A stretch of DNA of 64,000 nt, taken from assembly GCA_002493595.1 (NCBI GenBank), contig DKZG01000011.1, positions 22,588 to 86,587 of the forward strand, read 5' to 3'. A program made the position numbers and the translations under genes. Source of the DNA: Ruminococcaceae bacterium UBA7080. GTDB lineage: Bacteria > Bacillota > Clostridia > Oscillospirales > Acutalibacteraceae. The notes beneath the pieces were generated by a model, which was not told the DNA's origin, did no database searches, and was given only the letters and a program-made list of their open reading frames with translations. Shown in pieces: positions 1 through 7,986 of the stretch (its first letter is position 1; each line of letters opens with the position of its first letter).

Positions 1-1
1 C

Positions 2-1642
2 ATGACTAAAATTGTTCGTCCTGAAAACAGCAATGTAGCAATGACTGTTGAGGGTATTCAGAGTGCTGTTGATAAGCTTTGGGAGCTGGTTGCACTTACA
101 CTCGTTCCTCTGATTGCAGATGGTGTCGACTTGTCCGAGGGTCTTGATGATGTGCTTAAGGATAATGTTTATACAAATGAGATGATTTCAAAAATCTTTG
201 ATTTGTATGCAACTCTGTCACGTGATGAAACCGATATCGGATTTATGGGATTAACACTCGGTGGTATTGTAAATCTGCTCTTAACACCGAATAATATTGC
301 AAAAGCACTTGAGGAGAAAAAATTCTCTCAGGCTGCTGAGATTGTAAAAGGCTATCAGAACTTTGCACAGACAGAAGAAACAAACAAGCTTGAGGCACTT
401 GCGGCATACAGCTTTAAGAGCGGCGATTTCGGTTTTGCTGATGGCGACAGAGCTGGATTCATAGATGCTCTTCTTGCAGTTCTTCGTCCGATTACAACTC
501 TGCTTGCGCCGGGCGCAAAGGCTATGGGTGTTGCTGCTTTGGGCATCAATATGTTTGACTATGTTGCCACAGACGGTAATTATGTAAACGGTGTTTACTC
601 AAATCTTATTCCGATGCTTGAGCAGCTTGGAATGACTTCACTTCCGAGTGAAAACGAATATGAGAAAAATTATAACGACAAGAAAGCTGAATTCGGCGCA
701 AATATTGCTGCCGATGAATTCCTCAGACCTGTGATTGACAGTCTCTTTAAAGATGTTGTTGACTTTGTTTCACCTGATCCGCTTAACGGTCTTATAAAGA
801 TTCTTCCGAGAATAGCTTATATTGTCGGCACAGATATGCTTAATACTTCGGTTAAGGCTGCGCTTGCACAGATGGGTATGCTCAGTGATCTTGGCAAATC
901 ACTTGATATATCAAGAAAGACGATTGACAATATGCTTGCAGCCCCTATTGATTTAACAGGTCTTGTGGGCAAAGAATTTAAGCTTCAGCTCAGACCGATT
1001 GACTGGATGAAGCTTGCTGACTGTGCAACTGTTAAGTCTGTTAAGAGCCACAGTAATTCCAATGATTACTTTATATTAAGAACAGGTGATACAGATACTT
1101 GCTTCACAACCGTTTTCTATTACATTTATGATGTGGCATTTGCCGACAAGGATAATTATGCACAGATTAAGAACCTTCTTAATTCTATGCTGGGCGGTTC
1201 TATTGCCTCGATTGTAACCGATATGACAGACGGCTGGGTAAAGGCCGGCAAGGTTACCGCTTATGGACAGATACTTGATTTACTCGGCACACCGGGTGAT
1301 ACACCTATTAAGCCTGAGGGCAATAAAGATCCGTCAGACGTTGATGAACCAAAGACTCCTGAAGATGAGGATAATTCAGATGACAACACATCAAATTCTG
1401 GAAATAAGATTCAGGATTGGCTTGCATCTCTTTTAGGTAATAAGGATAAGAATAATAATAACAATTCAAACAACGGCAGCAGCCAGACTGTTAAAAAGAA
1501 TGCTGTTAAAAATCCTTCTATTCCAAATACCGGCGGTGAAAGCTCGGCTTATGTAATTTCGGCAGTATATGCATCGTTAGCGTTAGCAATTCTTTGTGCA
1601 TATGTTGTATATAAAAAGAAGAGTTCAAAAGTTTCCGAGTAA
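2..1642 (+). CDS. Sortase-anchored cell-surface protein, C-terminal part (5' end outside window)
   Basis: The frame is open from the window edge; the first ATG sits at base 2 with no upstream sequence visible and no signal peptide, so this is probably the C-terminal 546 residues of a longer secreted protein. The last 40 residues form a cell-wall sorting signal: an IPNTG pentapeptide (LPXTG variant), a hydrophobic stretch of about 20 residues and a basic KKKSS tail. Before it lies an Asp/Glu/Pro-rich then Asn-rich low-complexity linker (about residues 435-505), typical of a wall-spanning stalk. The rest is mostly helical and I do not recognise a domain. The sorting signal is seen directly; covalent anchoring by a class of sortase is inferred from the family rule. 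Nothing is known about its ligand. Confidence 0.7.
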   Translation: MTKIVRPENSNVAMTVEGIQSAVDKLWELVALTLVPLIADGVDLSEGLDDVLKDNVYTNEMISKIFDLYATLSRDETDIGFMGLTLGGIVNLLLTPNNIAKALEEKKFSQAAEIVKGYQNFAQTEETNKLEALAAYSFKSGDFGFADGDRAGFIDALLAVLRPITTLLAPGAKAMGVAALGINMFDYVATDGNYVNGVYSNLIPMLEQLGMTSLPSENEYEKNYNDKKAEFGANIAADEFLRPVIDSLFKDVVDFVSPDPLNGLIKILPRIAYIVGTDMLNTSVKAALAQMGMLSDLGKSLDISRKTIDNMLAAPIDLTGLVGKEFKLQLRPIDWMKLADCATVKSVKSHSNSNDYFILRTGDTDTCFTTVFYYIYDVAFADKDNYAQIKNLLNSMLGGSIASIVTDMTDGWVKAGKVTAYGQILDLLGTPGDTPIKPEGNKDPSDVDEPKTPEDEDNSDDNTSNSGNKIQDWLASLLGNKDKNNNNNSNNGSSQTVKKNAVKNPSIPNTGGESSAYVISAVYASLALAILCAYVVYKKKSSKVSE

Positions 1643-1660
1643 TTCTTCTATCTCCTGTTA

Positions 1661-1697
1661 AATACAGGCAGACACTAAGTCCGCCTGTATTTTTTTT
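1661..1697 (+). terminator. Rho-independent terminator of the surface protein gene
   Basis: The 9-bp stem AATACAGGC/GCCTGTATT closes around a 13-nt loop and is followed by eight T residues. It lies 18 nt after the stop codon. Confidence 0.85.
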
Positions 1698-1726
1698 GTT
1701 CTGCCGTTCTGTGCAGTTATAATTGT

Positions 1727-1787
1727 ATAGGCCAATCGGGAGCCTATGCCAAGTGGCTGCTTCACAATTACTGTGAGGCAGCCACTT
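1727..1787. other. Two tandem hairpins of unknown role
   Basis: The first hairpin pairs ATAGGC with GCCTAT around a 9-nt loop (1727-1747). Four bases later AAGTGGCTGC (1751-1760) pairs perfectly with GCAGCCACTT (1778-1787), and the stem extends through TCACA/TGTGA with one mismatch. Only scattered T residues follow, so it is not a classical terminator, though it could stop the remnant transcript on the minus strand. No second copy is present in the window. Confidence 0.55.
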
Positions 1788-1808
1788 TAATGCTTTTATT
1801 TATTCTGC

Positions 1809-1839
1809 TTAATTCAGTGCATCTGATACTGCGTCGCCG
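1809..1839. repeat. Direct repeat, copy 1 (other copy at 6136-6166)
   Basis: These 31 nt match 6136-6166 in 28 positions, including an exact 18-mer at 1822-1839 and 6149-6166. On the minus strand both copies encode the same protein ending (DAVSDAL plus N or D, then TAA). The two copies are in the same orientation and flank the subtilisin region. Confidence 0.75.
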
Positions 1840-1916
1840 TATGTATCAGGCTTACGGTTTGCTTTTACGATAACTCTGCCCTCGGCGGAGTCCTCAAGAT
1901 CTTTACTGTTTTCCAA
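1809..1916 (-). pseudogene. Remnant reading frame after the decayed sigma factor
   Basis: A 35-codon frame begins with TTG at 1916, just behind the stop codon of the sigma-factor remnant and with GAGGG upstream. It ends in GDAVSDALN, nearly the same end as the lipoprotein encoded at 6136-6456. In clostridial genomes ECF sigma genes are commonly followed by an anti-sigma or membrane gene, so this may be what is left of one, or a fusion of its start with a duplicated lipoprotein tail. No function can be assigned, and the frame may be meaningless. Confidence 0.35.
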
Positions 1917-1917
1917 A

Positions 1918-2307
1918 TTAATCCCTCAAATCCTTTTCAAGAATTTCTATCAACTTTTTCTTTCCGCGAATCAATTGTTGCTGAACTGCTGAATTCTTTT
2001 TACCGAGTAAATCCGCAATGTCTTTAATTTTCATTTCTTTTTTTATTTTTATGAAGAAGGTTAATTGCATTATTCTTTGTTGCCTTTATTACATATGACA
2101 AGGTTTTATCTGACTCAGGCTCATCAATAGATTTCATATTGCGTACAATTCTAATGAATGTATCGTGCACTGCATCTTCTGCATCATCCTTATTGTGAAG
2201 AACAGAGTCAGCAATTACACCATTCTTTTTCTGTATGTGTGATATATAATTTCAAATTTTGCTCTGTCGTCCTCATCATCAATGAAAGACATATATAATG
2301 CTAACAT
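1918..2307 (-). pseudogene. Decayed ECF-type RNA polymerase sigma factor
   Basis: An AGGAGA ribosome site (2312-2317) precedes ATG at 2307. The frame runs about 30 codons (MLALYMSFIDDEDDRAKF...) to a TAA at about 2217, and the sequence continues one frame over with a recognisable sigma region 2 (HNKDDAEDAVHDTFIRIVRN). It then stops again after NKKRNEN and resumes in another frame with a region-4 helix-turn-helix (IKDIADLLGKKNSAVQQQL) ending in KDLRD. About 130 codons remain of a family usually 160-190 long, so there is at least one frameshift and a probable deletion between regions 2 and 4. The order and content support a dead sigma-70 family gene; a sequencing error cannot explain both lesions. 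Confidence 0.75.
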
Positions 2308-2646
2308 ATATTCTCCTACTCTATACAACACTTTAAAATTCAATTTATGTTACAAAAACTTTTATAAATTTTATTTAATACTTTATTTCAAACCTTGTCA
2401 ATAGAAATTGCCAAAATGCAGAAAAATACGGCATAAATATAAAAAATGGGGTGGATTATCTCACCTCAAAATTAACTAATCGTTGTAAAGATTTCCTTAT
2501 CGCAACTATGCTTATCAAGGGTATTCTTTGTGGTGTTTATTTTTTCGATAATTTTGCCCTGATTTTTAATAATTTTGACCTTGGTATTTATTTTATAAAT
2601 TATTTTTGATAGTTTAAAGATAAATCCATCTTACCGAGGTATGCTT
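2308..2646. other. AT-rich intergenic region upstream of the subtilisin gene
   Basis: About 340 nt separate the dead sigma factor from the protease gene. I see no open frame or strong hairpin. A TTGACC at 2575-2580 could be a -35 box, but the TATAAA at 2594-2599 is only 13 nt away, so no promoter is called. Confidence 0.4.
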
Positions 2647-5600
2647 ATGAAAAAACAAGTATGTTTAATCCTGTCAGTCATAATGGCATTGACTGCGATT
2701 GCACCATGCCAAAGTGTAATAGCGGCAGAAATTAACAAACACAGTGTCGGATATTTCTCTGATTCTGTTAATGAAATAATTGATACATATGATTCAAATG
2801 AGGAATATGTTTGTGATGCTGAAAGCAGTCAGAAAACTATTAAAGACAGGCTCATAGTATCATCTGACAAGGTTACCAATGATTACGGCGCTGCCGATAA
2901 GGTTGTCGGTCTTGGATATACCATTCTGCAGTATGACAGTGAAAAAACTGCCAAAACAGCAAAAGACAGCCTTATTGCAGACGGCTTTAATGCCGAGTAC
3001 GATTCTATTCTTTCCTGTGCTGATGTCAATTCAACTGAAAGTACATCTAAAACATGGGGCAATGACAGAATTGAATCAAAAGAAACCTTAAACGCAATAA
3101 AAGCCTCAGGCAAGAAATTGCCTGAGGTTACGGTCGGCGTTATCGACACAGGTGTGGACTATACCCATCCTGATTTGAAGGACAGAATTGTTGATACCTC
3201 ACTTAACTTTTCCTCAAGCGGCAAGACTGACAGCAGTATGGACGACCAAGGGCACGGCACTATGGTTGCAGGCATTGTTATGCAGAATACTACCGACAAT
3301 GTAAAGATTAAGCCATATAAGGTGCTGAATAAGGATGGTAAATGTGCCACCTCGCAAATTATATCTGTTGTGAATCATATCCTTGCTGAAAAGGATGCAC
3401 CAAGTGTTATCAATCTTTCTCTTGGTGGCGAGTATGATATGCTTGATTCGTTTGAGAAAACACTCAGAAGTCTTATCGAAAGTCTTGTCGGTAAGGGCTG
3501 TACCGTAGTTGTTGCCGCAGGCAATGAATCAAGCGACGCAGGTAATTTTTCTCCGTCAAATATCAGCAATGTTATTACGGTGTCAGCATCTACATCGAAT
3601 AATGAAAAATCCTATTATTCCAATTTCGGCTCAGTAGTGGATATTGCCGCTCCCGGTGATAATATCTACACAACAAATCTCGGAGGCGGATATACAACCA
3701 GCCATAGCGGAACTTCTTTCTCCGCACCATTTGTAACGGCAGCTGCCGCTACGATTTTAATGCTTGATAATACATTAACCTCAAAAGAGGTTGAAAATAA
3801 AATCAAGGCTGCTGCTTTCCCGATTGTGAACAACACAGGCACAGAATGGTGCGGTGCAGGTATACTCAATTATTCTGCGCTTTATGAAGCTATGCTTGCC
3901 CTTGCTCCGAGTTTCAGTCAGGAAAGCGGTGCATATAACGATATTATTAATTTAACTGCCTACGCAGAAGATAATTATACAATCCGCTATACAACGGATA
4001 ATACAATTCCTACTTTAACAAACGGCGAAACCTTTGACACCACAATAACGATTGAGGACAGCATGTCCTTTGTAGCAGTTGCAATCAACGAAAGCGGCAA
4101 GAGCAAATATATACCGCTCAGTTATTCAGTAATCTATCTTGCAGATGAAAACGATTTTGAGATTACAGATGTCGGGGCAATAACTGCATATAACGGGGAA
4201 AAGAAAAGTATCACTGTGCCAGATACCATAAAAGGTATTACACCAAAATCTGTAGCAAACAAAGCATTTTCAAACAGTGACATAAAGGTAATTGAACTGC
4301 CTGAAACAGTTAAAACAATCGGCAACAGTACATTCGGCAAATGCACTGAGCTGACATCCATAACAGCAAAGGGCGTAACTAAAATCGGCACATTCTGTTT
4401 TTACTGCGATACTGCATTGACAGATGTTGATATGCCAAATGTACTGTTTGTTAATTCAAATGGTTTCGGTGGTTGCAAAAAACTTGAAACAGTCAATTTC
4501 AATGAAACAGTTGAAGAACTTTATCCCGGTGCATTTGAAGATACTGCATTCAAATATGCATATTTTCCGAATGTTTATAATTTTGAGGATACCTTTGTAA
4601 ATACACCATTAGTATCAGCTGATTTGCCGCTTTTATATTGGGCAAGCGGAGCATTCAAAAATTGCTATTCGCTTGAACATTTATATGCTCCCGAATTGGA
4701 AGAACTTGCAGGCGGAGCTTTTGCCAATTGTATAAAATTTACCGAATTTGCTAAAGACGGTGAATATGATTTAACAAAAATCAATGTTGTTGAATCAAGT
4801 GCCTTTGCCGATTCCTATTTCAAAGAAATTGAACTGCCTCTGATTGAAGCGTTTGATGCTAATGGTTCAGGTGTATTTCAGAGATGTCATGCAGAATATA
4901 TCAGCATTCCTTTCATAAAGAAATTATCTCCATATACATTTTATCAGTGCAAAGAACTTAAACGTATTAATATGCCTAATTATGAAGATACTTTTAGAAC
5001 TGCTTATGAAAATATTTTTACTGATTGTTTTTCATTAGAACAACTTTATCTTCCGAATGCTATTTATCTTCCAAGCATTTTCCCTGCTGAAGAAGAAAAA
5101 GACAGCTCAAAAATGAAATTGAAATATATTTATGCTCCTAAAGTGGAAGAATTTATATCGGATGTTTCGAATGGGTTTCGTTATTGCAGTAATTTGGAAT
5201 GGGTTTACGTGCCAAGTGTGAAATATATTCCCGGACTACCAATAGGAAAAGCATCAACTATAATTTATGTATCGGATAAATGTAAATATATAAATAATTG
5301 GATTAATAATAAAATAACAATTGCTGCACCTATGAATACATATGCTTATACAGAAGCATTAAAGAACGGATATACAGTTATCAATTTAGATGTCATGGTT
5401 TGTGATAAAGGGCGTTCTATCTGCACATCTGCTGCCGGTCTCCGATTTGGGTTTGATTGGATTGAAATTCCCGAAATTGAAGAATTAGCGTCTGATATTG
5501 AATACGGATTTATTTACAGCCAAAAAGGTGCTGAAGATTTATCAATAGATACAGTAGACAATTCAAATATACGAATTGCAAAAGCACAAAATCGTATAAC

Positions 5601-5826
5601 TGATGGTAATAAAACTTCATTCAATCTTGTTTTTGCTGATATACCTGAATCATATTTTGGAAAAACGCTGTCCGCAAGAGCTTATGTATGTATAGATGGA
5701 ATGTATTTTTATTCTAATGTGCAAACAGGCAGTTTCAATGGTATTGCCAATCTCGTCTTAAATGATAATGAAATTGATAGCAGTACTAAAAACGCGGTGA
5801 AAAATTTACTGGATAAGGAGGTGTAA
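2647..5826 (+). CDS. Secreted subtilisin-like (S8) serine protease with BspA-type leucine-rich repeats
   Basis: ATG 2647 is chosen over ATG 2641 because the GAGG ribosome site at 2636-2639 is too close to the first. The 1,059-residue protein has a signal peptide (about 1-28), an inhibitor-I9-like propeptide (about 62-125), then an S8 catalytic domain (about 140-410) with the complete set D167 (VIDTG), H203 (GHGT), N293 (AGNES) and S357 (GTSFSAP). Next come a CHB_HEX_C-like segment (about 428-495), a long array of LRR_5/BspA-like repeats (about 505-900) and a C-terminal region of unknown fold. The catalytic residues are intact, so it should be an active extracellular peptidase; the repeats suggest binding to a surface or polymer. 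The last codons contain the AAGGAGGTG ribosome site of the small peptide gene that follows, so the two are probably co-transcribed. The substrate is unknown. Confidence 0.88.
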   Translation: MKKQVCLILSVIMALTAIAPCQSVIAAEINKHSVGYFSDSVNEIIDTYDSNEEYVCDAESSQKTIKDRLIVSSDKVTNDYGAADKVVGLGYTILQYDSEKTAKTAKDSLIADGFNAEYDSILSCADVNSTESTSKTWGNDRIESKETLNAIKASGKKLPEVTVGVIDTGVDYTHPDLKDRIVDTSLNFSSSGKTDSSMDDQGHGTMVAGIVMQNTTDNVKIKPYKVLNKDGKCATSQIISVVNHILAEKDAPSVINLSLGGEYDMLDSFEKTLRSLIESLVGKGCTVVVAAGNESSDAGNFSPSNISNVITVSASTSNNEKSYYSNFGSVVDIAAPGDNIYTTNLGGGYTTSHSGTSFSAPFVTAAAATILMLDNTLTSKEVENKIKAAAFPIVNNTGTEWCGAGILNYSALYEAMLALAPSFSQESGAYNDIINLTAYAEDNYTIRYTTDNTIPTLTNGETFDTTITIEDSMSFVAVAINESGKSKYIPLSYSVIYLADENDFEITDVGAITAYNGEKKSITVPDTIKGITPKSVANKAFSNSDIKVIELPETVKTIGNSTFGKCTELTSITAKGVTKIGTFCFYCDTALTDVDMPNVLFVNSNGFGGCKKLETVNFNETVEELYPGAFEDTAFKYAYFPNVYNFEDTFVNTPLVSADLPLLYWASGAFKNCYSLEHLYAPELEELAGGAFANCIKFTEFAKDGEYDLTKINVVESSAFADSYFKEIELPLIEAFDANGSGVFQRCHAEYISIPFIKKLSPYTFYQCKELKRINMPNYEDTFRTAYENIFTDCFSLEQLYLPNAIYLPSIFPAEEEKDSSKMKLKYIYAPKVEEFISDVSNGFRYCSNLEWVYVPSVKYIPGLPIGKASTIIYVSDKCKYINNWINNKITIAAPMNTYAYTEALKNGYTVINLDVMVCDKGRSICTSAAGLRFGFDWIEIPEIEELASDIEYGFIYSQKGAEDLSIDTVDNSNIRIAKAQNRITDGNKTSFNLVFADIPESYFGKTLSARAYVCIDGMYFYSNVQTGSFNGIANLVLNDNEIDSSTKNAVKNLLDKEV

Positions 5827-5828
5827 CT

Positions 5829-5945
5829 ATGAAAGAAATTTACGAAAAACCTCTTACAAATATTGAAGAATTCAAAACTGTTGATGTTATCACTACAAGC
5901 GGCGATATTGGTCCGGATGACAATATAGTAAGACCTTGGGATTGA
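5829..5945 (+). CDS. 38-residue peptide with DVITTSG motif, coupled to the subtilisin gene
   Basis: ATG 5829 follows the protease stop by two bases and has a perfect AAGGAGGTG ribosome site at 5815-5823. The product starts MKEIYEKPLTNIEEF, has the core TVDVITTSGDIG and ends in an acidic, Trp-containing tail (VRPWD). It has no signal peptide or membrane segment. Short peptides with a Y-x-K-P...F-x-T-x-DVI-T-SG pattern occur widely in clostridial genomes as hypothetical proteins; I know of no established function. The split into a conserved N-terminal half and a variable tail resembles a precursor peptide, but no modification enzyme is nearby. The gene is too short for standard gene finders, and the ribosome site is the main support. 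Confidence 0.7.
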   Translation: MKEIYEKPLTNIEEFKTVDVITTSGDIGPDDNIVRPWD

Positions 5946-5947
5946 TT

Positions 5948-6120
5948 GTGAGAAAATATATATTGATCATTTCAATAGTAGTGTTAATTGTTAGCCTGTT
6001 ACAGCAGTAGAGAAGAGAATTCAGCTACTGCTGTTACGGACAGTAAAGGCACAACACATTATTATGACCCTGTTACTGATGATAAAGACCATACAAATTC
6101 AAGATTTGTATGGCCTTTAT
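5948..6120 (+). pseudogene. Frameshifted small lipoprotein remnant
   Basis: GTG 5948 opens a frame encoding MRKYILIISIVVLIV, a typical signal sequence, which then hits TAG at 6008-6010. In the frame that has a stop at 5985 the sequence continues as LACYSSREEN...GTTHYYDPVTDDK, i.e. a lipobox LAC followed by a mature part. The two halves fit a single lipoprotein split by a one-base change near 5985-5990. The 3' end is also lost because the frame runs into the terminator hairpin at 6084. The ribosome site is weak. I read this as a decayed gene. Confidence 0.6.
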
Positions 6121-6137
6121 GTTTTTATTATTTTTTT
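6084..6137 (+). terminator. Terminator after the peptide and lipoprotein remnant
   Basis: AAAGACCATACAAAT (6084-6098) pairs with ATTTGTATGGCCTTT (6104-6118) with one mismatch around a 5-nt loop, followed by a T-rich run. It also lies just beyond the stop of the minus-strand lipoprotein gene and may work in both directions. Confidence 0.75.
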
Positions 6138-6166
6138 AATCAAGTGCGTCTGATACTGCGTCGCCG
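6136..6166. repeat. Direct repeat, copy 2 (other copy at 1809-1839)
   Basis: This is the 3' end of the lipoprotein gene; 28 of 31 positions match 1809-1839. Confidence 0.75.
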
Positions 6167-6456
6167 GCTTTATCTACTGCTCCGCCGACACCGTCAGCTA
6201 CATCGTCGGCTCCTTTGCCGATGTCATCGCCGACCTTGTCGGCTTTTGAAGCAGCATCATTTGTTGTGCTGCCGCCATTATCGGTAGTTGCGGTATTATC
6301 GGTAACCGTATTGTTATTTGTGGTGTCTTCAGCAACGGTTGATGTGGATGTTGTGGTTGAGGTTGATGTTGTGTCATCATTGTCTCTTGCACAGCCCATA
6401 AATACTGTTGCAATAACGGCAATCGCCATAGCGAAAATTAAAATTTTACTTTTCAT
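6136..6456 (-). CDS. Small Thr/Asp-rich lipoprotein
   Basis: ATG 6456 is used because AAAGGAAG lies 8 nt upstream; an in-frame GTG at 6474 overlaps that site. The 106-residue product has a short basic N-terminus, a hydrophobic segment and a lipobox (FMGC), so it should be diacylated and held on the outer face of the membrane. The mature part starts with a Thr/Ser/Asn-rich linker. The last 40 residues are a near-repeat of DKVGDDIGKGADDVADGVG type (small residues alternating with Asp and Lys), predicted to form an amphipathic helix. The function is unknown. Its last codons are duplicated at 1809-1839. Confidence 0.75.
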   Translation of the reverse strand: MKSKILIFAMAIAVIATVFMGCARDNDDTTSTSTTTSTSTVAEDTTNNNTVTDNTATTDNGGSTTNDAASKADKVGDDIGKGADDVADGVGGAVDKAGDAVSDALD

Positions 6457-6529
6457 AGTATAACTTCCTTTCACAATTATAATTAACTGTTTTTTTTTAT
6501 TTATTCAAAATTATTTTTATTATTTTTGC

Positions 6530-7858
6530 TTATTTTGTTAATGTGCCGCCGTCAGAGTAAAGGAGAAGCAGTATGTTTTCCTCGGCTCCTGTGGACGTGT
6601 TTACATAAATAAGCACTTCTTCATTTGTTTCCGTGCTTTCACAGTGATATTCGTAACACATAGCTTCTGTTCCGTTATCTTTAGGAATTACGCAATTTTT
6701 TATATTCATAACTTTAAGATAGGGGCTAATGTTTTTTTGAAGCTCAGAAGCCTTTTTGCTTGTTTTGAAGTCGGCTCTGTTTCTGTGGTTCGTCAGATAG
6801 CCCTGCGCTTCCATAGATACAACCTTGCCATCATTTAAAGATACTCCGACTTTAATCAAATCACTATAATAGGTTACATTGTTCTTCGTGTATGCAAAGT
6901 TTATCAGGCAAATGTTGTTGTCTGTCATATAATAGGTGTCGCTCATATTGTCAAAGCCAAGCTTTTCAAGATATTTTTTGCCTATATTGATAGCATTTTT
7001 TTCAGTGATTGAGGATTTTGTTATTTTGCCTCCGTAAAGCATATATGCAACATATCCGCCTGATTTGGTTATTCCTATTGTTTTTTGACCATAGGTAAAA
7101 ACATAGCACGGCATATTGCCGTCATCTTCATTTGAAAAGCTTACCTGGTCGATTTCGCAGCCCATAGCAAGTGCTGCTATATCAACAGCATCTTCCTTGC
7201 TGTAATTTTCGGAATTTTTAAGCATTGCCGGCTCTCGATTTAAAACCGCGTCGGCAAACGGTCCGTCATAGAGAAGTGTAGGATAATCCTTGAAAGCGTT
7301 TTCAGCTGTGCTCATATCATTGGAAAGGGAATTAACCTTTATATTGCTTTTGTTTTTTACATTGCTTGCTGTAATTTGACCGCCGTTATTGCATACAGAT
7401 ACCATTGAGCCTATTGACTCATTGAGCTGACTTGCATAGCTTAACATCTTGGAAAGATTTTTATGCTCCTCGTCACTGATTTTTTCACCGGATGCTGCTT
7501 TTTGCGCAATGTAAGTTGCATAATCTCCTGCCTGGCTGATAAATTTGTAAGTTGAGCTTAAATTCATTTGCCCTACAGGCAGCCGAGACAGTGCGTCTTT
7601 TGCCTCATTGCACTGTGAATACAGGTCTGAACTGATTTCGAAAAGCATTTTGTCTGAATTTGAGTATACGCTTTTTGTCAGATTGGTTTCAATTGAGTCC
7701 ATGGTTTCAGAAAGCTCATTAAGGCTTTGCTGATAGTTGTTTTCAAGCTGTACCTTATACTGTGTAGCCATATTCATATTCATAATTGCATAGCCTGCGA
7801 GTACTGCTACTATTGCAAGAGAATATGAAAATAATCTGATATAGCTTCGTTTTGTCAT
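6530..7858 (-). CDS. ypeB: Germination protein YpeB family
   Basis: The product (442 residues from ATG 7858, with GGAGG 8 nt upstream; ATG 7864 is too close to it) has one N-terminal membrane segment (about 10-30), a helical region (about 35-200) and two or three PepSY-like repeats in the C-terminal half. Family hallmarks visible are YPTLLYDGPFADAV and the MEAQGYLTNHR stretch. In Bacillus, YpeB is needed for the cortex-lytic enzyme SleB to localise and remain stable in the spore coat and inner membrane. Here no sleB lies beside it: the neighbours are a lipoprotein gene and the divergent proB. It supports a spore-forming organism. The family assignment is firm; the partner is inferred. Confidence 0.88.
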   Translation of the reverse strand: MTKRSYIRLFSYSLAIVAVLAGYAIMNMNMATQYKVQLENNYQQSLNELSETMDSIETNLTKSVYSNSDKMLFEISSDLYSQCNEAKDALSRLPVGQMNLSSTYKFISQAGDYATYIAQKAASGEKISDEEHKNLSKMLSYASQLNESIGSMVSVCNNGGQITASNVKNKSNIKVNSLSNDMSTAENAFKDYPTLLYDGPFADAVLNREPAMLKNSENYSKEDAVDIAALAMGCEIDQVSFSNEDDGNMPCYVFTYGQKTIGITKSGGYVAYMLYGGKITKSSITEKNAINIGKKYLEKLGFDNMSDTYYMTDNNICLINFAYTKNNVTYYSDLIKVGVSLNDGKVVSMEAQGYLTNHRNRADFKTSKKASELQKNISPYLKVMNIKNCVIPKDNGTEAMCYEYHCESTETNEEVLIYVNTSTGAEENILLLLYSDGGTLTK

Positions 7859-7986
7859 ATACATTACCTCCGTAGTTATTTTTTACCGAAAAAATAAAAA
7901 ACATTCAAAAAAATATTTAATTATTGCACATTATGTGATACAATAGCAATAATTGTATTATCATAATTATTATGGAGTATTATGCG

